Shown here piece by piece: positions 1 to 4,027 of a DNA stretch of 5,611 bases. The notes beneath the pieces are model-generated. The model was given only the letters and a program-made list of their open reading frames with translations, was not told the origin of the DNA and did not search any database. Numbering within the stretch: the stretch's first letter is position 1; every line of letters starts with the position of its first letter. Both the position numbers and the translations under genes were made by a program. Source of the DNA: JBGSMF01 sp964651475 (lineage in GTDB: Bacteria > Chloroflexota > Anaerolineae > Fen-1058); NCBI GenBank assembly GCA_964651475.1, contig CAZYXV010000083.1:1-5611 (forward strand), given 5' to 3'.

Positions 1-490
1 CATCGCGCGCCGTGAGCATGGCCTCCAATTGGTGTTGCGCTTTCCGCTCGATGCAATCGGCCGGCAGCGGCGGGATAAAGCACTGCTTTAGCGTTGTCGG
101 CTCAATCATCTCGCCTGATGAACCCGGGTAGCGATCCATCAACTCGCGGCCAGTCTTCTTGTCCCCAAAAATCTCCTTGATCGCCTGATCTCTATAGCCA
201 GCCATTTGAGCAGTTTGCACTAGTTGGCCCACCCACTCGACCCCCAACTTGTCAGGATTGGCCTCAACGCACACCTTGGCAAACGCCACCACCAACTCGT
301 ATTGAGCCGGTATGACCTTGCTTCGCCAAGATTGTAGCGTTCGAGTGCCTATCCCAATTTTTTCTGCAATCTCTGCTTCAGCATCCCCCAAATTCTTTAG
401 TGTGCGGGCACGCTGATAAGCGCGCACACCATCCTCTACCAATTCGGCGAATGAAAGACTGGACTTTTTGTATTGAGGCGCTCCTGGCAT
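1..490 (-). CDS. HTH-domain protein, N-terminal fragment (possible STAND NTPase), runs off left edge
   Basis: An open frame of 163 complete codons without a stop runs from ATG at 490 off the left edge. It begins MPGAPQYKKSS. Residues about 36-57 form a helix-turn-helix (AEAEIAEKIGI, turn, GTRTLQSWRSK), so DNA binding is likely. Residues 60-125 are probably helical. Around 138-160 there is a proline-rich linker, FIPPLPADCIERK, followed by a helix QLEAML. A linker like this often precedes the NB-ARC/NACHT P-loop domain in bacterial STAND regulators, so the missing part may be a STAND NTPase; this is inference, since no Walker motif is in the window. A strong AAGGAGGG (527-520) lies 29 bases before the ATG and 17 bases before an in-frame TTG at 502, with a 7-bp hairpin between, so the start is uncertain. 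The gene is divergent from the acidic-protein/LSR1 operon and may regulate it through the palindromes at 504-622. It could instead be a plain HTH regulator. Confidence 0.75.
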   Translation of the reverse strand, partial: MPGAPQYKKSSLSFAELVEDGVRAYQRARTLKNLGDAEAEIAEKIGIGTRTLQSWRSKVIPAQYELVVAFAKVCVEANPDKLGVEWVGQLVQTAQMAGYRDQAIKEIFGDKKTGRELMDRYPGSSGEMIEPTTLKQCFIPPLPADCIERKAQHQLEAMLTARD

Positions 491-503
491 AGTTTTACTC
501 AAT

Positions 504-540
504 CTGCGAAAATTCGCAGCCCTCCTTCAACATTTCGCAA
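504..540. promoter_or_regulatory. Inverted repeat plus phased half-site, candidate operator
   Basis: CTGCGAAAATTCGCAG at 504-519 has perfect 7-base arms around AA. A further TTCGCA half-site begins at 534, exactly 21 bases (two helical turns) after the right arm at 513. The array lies just upstream of the minus-strand HTH gene and flanks its AAGGAGGG ribosome binding site (520-527). It could be an autoregulatory operator, or an mRNA hairpin that controls access to the start codon. The binding protein is unknown; the HTH protein encoded next to it is the obvious candidate. Confidence 0.5.
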
Positions 541-565
541 GCATCGTGTTCTACACTTGGTGAAA

Positions 566-593
566 TTGACCAAATGGTCATCGCCAGTACATA
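566..593 (+). promoter_or_regulatory. Candidate promoter overlapping an operator palindrome
   Basis: TTGACC at 566-571 (5 of 6 matches to the -35 consensus) is followed after 16 bases by a weak TACATA (588-593). The -35 lies inside the palindrome TGACCA-AA-TGGTCA at 567-580, so a protein bound there would block polymerase. A second possible -10, GATAAT at 632-637, lacks a good -35. Either could drive the acidic-protein/LSR1 operon beginning at 685. Confidence 0.35.
567..580. promoter_or_regulatory. Operator-like palindrome, site 1
   Basis: TGACCAAATGGTCA consists of perfect 6-base arms around AA. A second copy on the other strand sense lies at 609-622. The size and symmetry suit a dimeric HTH repressor. 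Confidence 0.5.
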
Positions 594-608
594 CAGAGTA
601 GCATTGTT

Positions 609-622
609 AGGCCATTTGGTCA
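609..622. promoter_or_regulatory. Operator-like palindrome, site 2 (12 of 14 match to site 1)
   Basis: AGGCCATTTGGTCA matches the reverse complement of the 567-580 site at 12 of 14 positions, with 11 consecutive identities. The start-to-start distance is 42 bases, about four helical turns, so two bound dimers would lie on one DNA face. The site sits where a -35 box would be expected for the GATAAT at 632-637. Confidence 0.45.
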
Positions 623-646
623 AACCCTGGGGATAATCTAATCATT

Positions 647-662
647 GGAGCGCCGGCGCTCC
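647..662 (+). promoter_or_regulatory. 16-base perfect palindrome in the leader of the acidic-protein/LSR1 operon
   Basis: GGAGCGCCGGCGCTCC is a perfect GC-rich palindrome. It lies between the GATAAT box (632-637) and the ribosome binding site AGGAG (673-677) of the next gene. In RNA it would form a 6-bp stem with a CCGG loop close to the 5' end of the transcript. It may stabilise the mRNA, act as an operator, or serve as a recombinase binding site. No T-tract follows, so it is not a terminator. Confidence 0.4.
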
Positions 663-684
663 TCACAACTTGAGGAGCAGAAAT

Positions 685-867
685 ATGACAATCGCACAAT
701 CGCCCCCGGTCGTCGGGGATGAATCTATATTGGATGAACACGCAGACGAGCTTTGTTTCGCTCTCGCTATGGCTCTTCGCCGCATCCTGGAGATCGAAGC
801 GTTAGATGCCGAGGAAGATGAAGACGAAGAAGGAGAGGAGGAGGAGGAAGAAGACAATGGTTGCTAA
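685..867 (+). CDS. Small acidic protein of unknown function, 60 residues
   Basis: The ATG at 685 is preceded by AGGAG (673-677) at 7 bases, the same arrangement as the TPR gene at 2706; a TTG at 670 is in frame but overlaps this ribosome binding site and is rejected. I do not recognise the family. Residues 1-18 are polar. Residues 20-40 (ADELCFALAMALRRILEIEAL) form a likely amphipathic helix able to mediate dimerisation or partner binding. Residues 41-57 are almost all Asp/Glu (15 of 17), encoded by a purine-only tract, followed by a terminal NGC. The stop TAA (865-867) lies inside the next gene: ATGGTTGCTAA gives an 11-base overlap, so translation of LSR1 is probably coupled to it. It could be a LSR1 partner or DNA-mimic inhibitor, which is speculation. 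The low-complexity tail means it could be a non-conserved leader ORF. Confidence 0.6.
   Translation: MTIAQSPPVVGDESILDEHADELCFALAMALRRILEIEALDAEEDEDEEGEEEEEEDNGC
826..854 (+). repeat. 29-base uninterrupted purine tract (GAG/GAA repeats) across the gene overlap
   Basis: Every base from 826 to 854 is A or G, mostly GAG and GAA triplets. The tract encodes the Glu tail of the acidic protein and contains AGGAGG (842-847), the ribosome binding site for LSR1, 9 bases before its ATG. Repeat slippage could change the tail length, and a gain or loss not divisible by three would alter how the two frames join. Confidence 0.7.
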
Positions 868-2629
868 ACTGATACTGTGGGTAGTAGGCCCATTGATTAG
901 CCTGTTCTTTGCCGTGCTGGGCATTGCTAATGCCGGGCACGCCAGTCCCACCCCGCCCTCAACGGCTGCCCCGCCCAATGACGCCGAGCTGCGCGAGCGC
1001 ATCCGGCAATTGCTCAACGATGCGGCCGGCAAGTCAGCCGAGCCGTCCCCAGCGCAAACGGTGGCAGCGGGTTATACCCGAGTTTCAATGGAGGCACAAC
1101 TAGAGGGAACCAGCCTGGAGGATCAGCAAGATCGCATCCGCGCCTATATCCTCCAGCAAGGGTGGGTTCTACTCGAGGTCATTGCCGACCCGGCCCGCTC
1201 CGGGCGTTCGGCCAAGCGTGCCGGTTTTGTCAAGCTGAAACGGCTCGTTCAATCCGGGCGTCTCAAGGTGCTGGTGGTGGATCGCCTGGATCGGCTGGCG
1301 CGCCATCTGCACACGTTTCTGGAGATGATTGATCTCTTGAACCGCTATGAGGTCAAGTTGATTTCACTCCGCGAGGGGGTGGATTATCGCAAGCCGTGGG
1401 GCAAGCTCGTCGTCTATATCCTGGGCGCGCTGGCAGAATTCTACAGCGATAATCTCGGCCAGGAGATGCGCATCAAGCGCCTGTCGGACGCCAAGAATGG
1501 GCTATTGGCGCCCACCCTGCGCTTTGGCTATTGTGATGGGCGATGCAGCAAATGCACCGACCCTAATGGCAAGGATTTCTGTCCCAACTTTGGGCAAGCC
1601 AACATACGCGGCAGCGCCTTTCGTGTCCCGCATCCCGTCGAGTCTCACTGTGTTCGCATCATGTTTGAGCGGTATGCTACGGGCAAGTGCTCGTTCGGCC
1701 AAATCGCCAAACAAATCAACCAAGAGATTTTTACTCTGCCCGATGGCGCTGAAGTGACCTTCTGCACCAAAGGCAAAGGCGCCAACCATCCGCCCGGCCC
1801 CTTTGACGCCGATGCCGTCCGGCTCATCTTGTCTAATCCGGTCTATGTGGGCTTTGTCACCTACGCCGGGACAACCGAAGATGGCAAGCGCTTCCGCAAG
1901 CCGCGCGAGCTGTTTGTTGGCAAACACGAGGCCCTGGTTGATCCCATCCTGTTCGAGCGCGTCCAGCAAATCCGCAAGGGGCGTTATCAGCGTTCCAATC
2001 GCGGCACGGTCGTCAATACCTCGCCGCTGGCCCGCCTGCTCATGTGCGCTCACCGGCGCAGCCCACTGCGAGTGTCGTCCACTACCGCCTATACCTATTA
2101 CGTGGACCGTCTATGCCAGGCCAAATATGACGAGTTCCACCAACCCAATCTCAAAGCGGATGAACTCGTGTCCCGCATCCGCGCTGTCGTCGGCCACATC
2201 GCTCTGCCTGAAGCCTGGGTGCAGCGCTGCCTGGGCTATGTGTTCTACGACGAAGGCGAAAGCGCGTTGATCAAAAACCGCATGGCGCTTCACAAGCAGT
2301 TGGAGGCCGAGGATTACTTGCTCAGAAAGGGCGTCATATCTACGGCGGAACACGAGCGAAGGCGCTCAACGATTCTCAGGGCGCTGGCTGCCCTCGATGT
2401 GACTTCTGATCCCATCGCTCAAGAGGCGCTCGAGTTGCTTCACAATCTGCCGGCGCTTTTACAGGCTCTTGACGGCCAGGAGGAGAACCAGGTGTACCGC
2501 AGCATCTTTTCAGCCATCATTGTCGAGGCGCAGAATATCGTCGCCATGGAAGTCTTTCCACCCTTTGCCAACCTGCACGCCCAGTTTTCTCTGCCGGGCA
2601 CTCACAAGCCGCTCATGAACGCGCGTTAA
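857..2629 (+). CDS. Large serine recombinase with N-terminal hydrophobic segment (LSR1), 590 residues
   Basis: A site-specific DNA recombinase/integrase of the large serine family, which cuts both strands of two DNA partners and rejoins them through a phosphoserine link. The catalytic domain spans residues 70-210: YTRVS carries Arg75 and nucleophile Ser77, SGRSAKRAGF follows at 115-124, LDRLARH at 144-150 supplies the Asp145/Arg146/Arg149 cluster, and ALAEFYSDNL (191-200) starts helix E. The Recombinase domain runs about 220-380 and contains C226-x3-C230-x2-C233-x8-C242. The zinc ribbon is degenerate (C397, H399, C420), and a helical, probably coiled-coil stretch lies at 471-515. The first 68 residues are extra: a hydrophobic segment (LILWVVGPLISLFFAVLGIA, 5-24), a Pro/Thr linker and a charged helix. 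I chose ATG 857 because AGGAGG (842-847) precedes it; an ATG at 806 in frame adds 17 basic residues but has a poor ribosome binding site. An in-frame GTG at 1061 would give a conventional protein without the hydrophobic part. Confidence 0.95.
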   Translation: MVAKLILWVVGPLISLFFAVLGIANAGHASPTPPSTAAPPNDAELRERIRQLLNDAAGKSAEPSPAQTVAAGYTRVSMEAQLEGTSLEDQQDRIRAYILQQGWVLLEVIADPARSGRSAKRAGFVKLKRLVQSGRLKVLVVDRLDRLARHLHTFLEMIDLLNRYEVKLISLREGVDYRKPWGKLVVYILGALAEFYSDNLGQEMRIKRLSDAKNGLLAPTLRFGYCDGRCSKCTDPNGKDFCPNFGQANIRGSAFRVPHPVESHCVRIMFERYATGKCSFGQIAKQINQEIFTLPDGAEVTFCTKGKGANHPPGPFDADAVRLILSNPVYVGFVTYAGTTEDGKRFRKPRELFVGKHEALVDPILFERVQQIRKGRYQRSNRGTVVNTSPLARLLMCAHRRSPLRVSSTTAYTYYVDRLCQAKYDEFHQPNLKADELVSRIRAVVGHIALPEAWVQRCLGYVFYDEGESALIKNRMALHKQLEAEDYLLRKGVISTAEHERRRSTILRALAALDVTSDPIAQEALELLHNLPALLQALDGQEENQVYRSIFSAIIVEAQNIVAMEVFPPFANLHAQFSLPGTHKPLMNAR

Positions 2630-2664
2630 AAGAAATCCGTATCAGTCGTTATCGTTAATCGGCC

Positions 2665-2678
2665 GCGGTATACACCGC
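2665..2678 (+). promoter_or_regulatory. Short inverted repeat between LSR1 and the TPR gene
   Basis: GCGGT-ATAC-ACCGC forms 5-bp arms around a 4-base loop in the 76-base gap between the two genes. No T-run follows, so it is a poor terminator. It may be an operator or attenuate read-through. I see no convincing -35/-10 pair in the gap, and the TPR gene may be co-transcribed with LSR1. Confidence 0.25.
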
Positions 2679-2705
2679 TATTCACATATTGTTAGGAGAA
2701 ATAAA

Positions 2706-3503
2706 ATGTCTAAATCGCAAACAAGTGATTTTGTAACAAATGAGTCGTTATGGGCACAATCATTCTACCAGCACGGGCTGGCTATGACTATCGAGATCGG
2801 CAACTGGCCAAAGGAAACCTCGCCGCAAGCAAGCGCCTTGTGGGACAAGGGCGCTGTTCAGTCCAAGCCAGACAAAAGTGAAATCCACCACGCGATTCAG
2901 CATTACAAGCAATCTCTCAGAACGGCCCGCCGAGCCGCCAATCGGCAATCCGAGTGCCAGGCCTTGCACTACCTGGCTCTGGCCTACACGGTTTTGAATA
3001 GTTCTCGCACCGCTATCAAGTACTATACGCAAGGTCTGAGCATGGCTCGCGATCTCGGCGATCAACAACGTGAATGTAGGCTGTTGTGCAACCTGGCGTG
3101 GATCTATGCATTTAACCAAGGCAAAACCAAGCAAGCCATTCCGCTCTGTCAACAAGCCTTGGAGCTGGCATGTCACCTTGAGCATCATCGGCTCCAACTA
3201 CTTGCGCTGATCGAGCTAGGAGATATTTACTGGGATGTCTATAAAGCGCAACAGGCCATTGATTTTTACCAACGCGCGTTGGATACTATGCAGCAATACA
3301 ACTACCTTGAACATCGGGGAGACGTTCTACAAACACTGGGTGAAGCCCACCTTGAGATGAGTCTACGAACACTAAACCAAGGCCAGTCCGCTCAAGCCAT
3401 CCAACATTTTGAAACAGCCCTTGAGATGCTCGAGCAAGTTGCTCCCCTTCACGCCGATCAGGCGCGGCGGCTATTCACGTCGAGCATCTATTCAGCAGAA
3501 TGA
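2706..3503 (+). CDS. Tetratricopeptide repeat (TPR) protein, 265 residues
   Basis: The start ATG has AGGAG (2694-2698) 7 bases upstream. The protein is all-helical, with four TPR-like units in a 40-41 residue register. Equivalent helix-A motifs are LHYLALAY (about 88-94), CNLAWIY (128-134), IELGDIY (169-175) and QTLGEAH (209-215). Each is followed by a helix-B motif such as AIKYYTQGLSMAR, AIPLCQQALELA, AIDFYQRALDTM and AIQHFETALEML. The 40-residue period resembles the longer TPR type (TPR_12, kinesin light chain style) common at the C-termini of bacterial STAND and LuxR-like proteins. Residues 1-57 have no repeat signature. There is no signal peptide, membrane segment or catalytic domain, so it is probably a cytoplasmic protein-interaction scaffold. 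It follows LSR1 by 76 bases in the same direction. Its partner is unknown; it might pair with the HTH protein at 1-490 or with LSR1 (inference). It is a complete ORF, but could be a detached sensor domain of a larger protein. Confidence 0.9.
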   Translation: MSKSQTSDFVTNESLWAQSFYQHGLAMTIEIGNWPKETSPQASALWDKGAVQSKPDKSEIHHAIQHYKQSLRTARRAANRQSECQALHYLALAYTVLNSSRTAIKYYTQGLSMARDLGDQQRECRLLCNLAWIYAFNQGKTKQAIPLCQQALELACHLEHHRLQLLALIELGDIYWDVYKAQQAIDFYQRALDTMQQYNYLEHRGDVLQTLGEAHLEMSLRTLNQGQSAQAIQHFETALEMLEQVAPLHADQARRLFTSSIYSAE

Positions 3504-3533
3504 TCAAGATACCTAACAGGCCGCCGCTTCTTG

Positions 3534-3546
3534 CCCGTCATCCCCG
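3534..3546 (+). repeat. 13-base inverted repeat, left copy (tRNA-3'-end-like)
   Basis: CCCGTCATCCCCG is the exact reverse complement of the last 13 bases of the window (5599-5611). It lies between the convergent ends of the TPR gene and the XRE gene, 2 bases before the XRE stop codon. It reads like a tRNA 3' end (CCCGT, CATCCCC, G), but the bases before it do not form a T-loop, so it is a fragment at most. A single 13-base inverted match in 5.6 kb is not very improbable by chance. Confidence 0.4.
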
Positions 3547-3548
3547 TA

Positions 3549-3947
3549 TCACGAGGAGGCTTGCCAGCCGTCCAACAATACCTCCAGCGCTGCAATCACC
3601 CGGCGGCGCGCGGTCAGGTCTTGGATGGCGTCCAGCCGCTCAATCAATCCTTTCAACTCGGGCGGCGCGCCGGCGCGCGCTTTTTCAAACGCCGCCAGCG
3701 GCTTGTAGCCCGCCAGCGTCAACAAGTCATTGGGATTCACCCCAAACGCATCGGCCAGCGCTATCGCCCCATCTCGCGATGGGCGCTGGCCTTTTTCTAC
3801 AAACCGGTAGATTGCCCCGCGATCCAACCCCGCTCGCAATGAGGCCTGGCGATGGCTCACTCCCTGCTCGGCCATCAAGCGACGCAGCACTTGCGCCAGT
3901 GGCCGCGGGTCGTACTTGCTCGTTTGCTTCGGTCGTCCTGTGCTCAT
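3549..3947 (-). CDS. XRE/Cro-C1-type transcriptional regulator, 132 residues
   Basis: A small DNA-binding regulator. The start ATG (3947-3945) has AAGAGG (3959-3954) 6 bases upstream. Residues 17-80 form a Cro/C1-type HTH: LAQVLRRLMAEQGV (helix 1), SHRQASLRAG (helix 2), LDRGAIYRFVEKG (recognition helix, about 41-53), then IALADAFGVNPNDLLTLAGY, with the NPxDLL ending typical of this family. The basic N-tail (RPKQTSK) may contact the DNA. Residues 95-127 (PPELKGLIERL...RRRVIAALEVLL) form helices suited to dimerisation. No peptidase (LexA/CI) or metal-sensing domain is present, so induction by RecA-type cleavage is unlikely. The gene is divergent from LSR2 with an 80-base shared control region. 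The likely role is repressing its own promoter and that of LSR2. The gene ends next to the repeat at 3534-3546. Confidence 0.93.
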   Translation of the reverse strand: MSTGRPKQTSKYDPRPLAQVLRRLMAEQGVSHRQASLRAGLDRGAIYRFVEKGQRPSRDGAIALADAFGVNPNDLLTLAGYKPLAAFEKARAGAPPELKGLIERLDAIQDLTARRRVIAALEVLLDGWQASS

Positions 3948-3967
3948 GGTGTACCTCTTGGTCAGTC

Positions 3968-3996
3968 TTGTTTTATCACGGGCCGTGTGTTACAGT
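3968..3996 (+). promoter_or_regulatory. Promoter for the second serine recombinase, with operator in the spacer
   Basis: TTGTTT (3968-3973), a 17-base spacer and TACAGT (3991-3996) form a reasonable sigma-70-type promoter; TG at 3988-3989 makes it an extended -10. The spacer holds the 11-base palindrome CACGG-G-CCGTG (3977-3987). A repressor bound there would cover the promoter. The divergent XRE gene could use the reverse-strand GATAAA (3977-3972) as a -10, so one protein dimer could control both directions. Confidence 0.5.
3977..3987. promoter_or_regulatory. Palindrome CACGG-G-CCGTG, candidate XRE operator
   Basis: Perfect 5-base arms surround a single G midway between the divergent XRE and LSR2 genes. 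Position and size suit an operator for the adjacent XRE protein. Only one copy was seen, and the motif is short. Confidence 0.45.
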
Positions 3997-4027
3997 AGGG
4001 GAAAGCTTGGATCAGGAGGTTCCCCCT

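Noticed and set aside
711..721. GTCGGGGATGA, similar to part of the 5599-5611 repeat
   Set aside because: Only nine consecutive bases are shared and it lies within the acidic-protein gene; expected by chance.
806..856. Upstream ATG at 806 for LSR1, adding a Lys/Arg-rich leader
   Set aside because: No good ribosome site; the basic residues are the other-frame reading of the Glu tract. Kept only as a possible fusion or alternative form.
1502..2053. Minus-strand open frame of 183 codons
   Set aside because: Antisense to the Recombinase domain of LSR1; no ribosome site or recognisable domain.
2760..3197. Minus-strand open frame of 145 codons
   Set aside because: Antisense to the TPR gene, whose repeats are clearly coding.
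3504..3548. Terminator between the convergent TPR and XRE genes
   Set aside because: No stable hairpin with a T-run was found on either strand in this 45-base gap.
3531..3842. Plus-strand open frame of 103 codons
   Set aside because: Antisense to the XRE regulator, which has a clear HTH and ribosome site.
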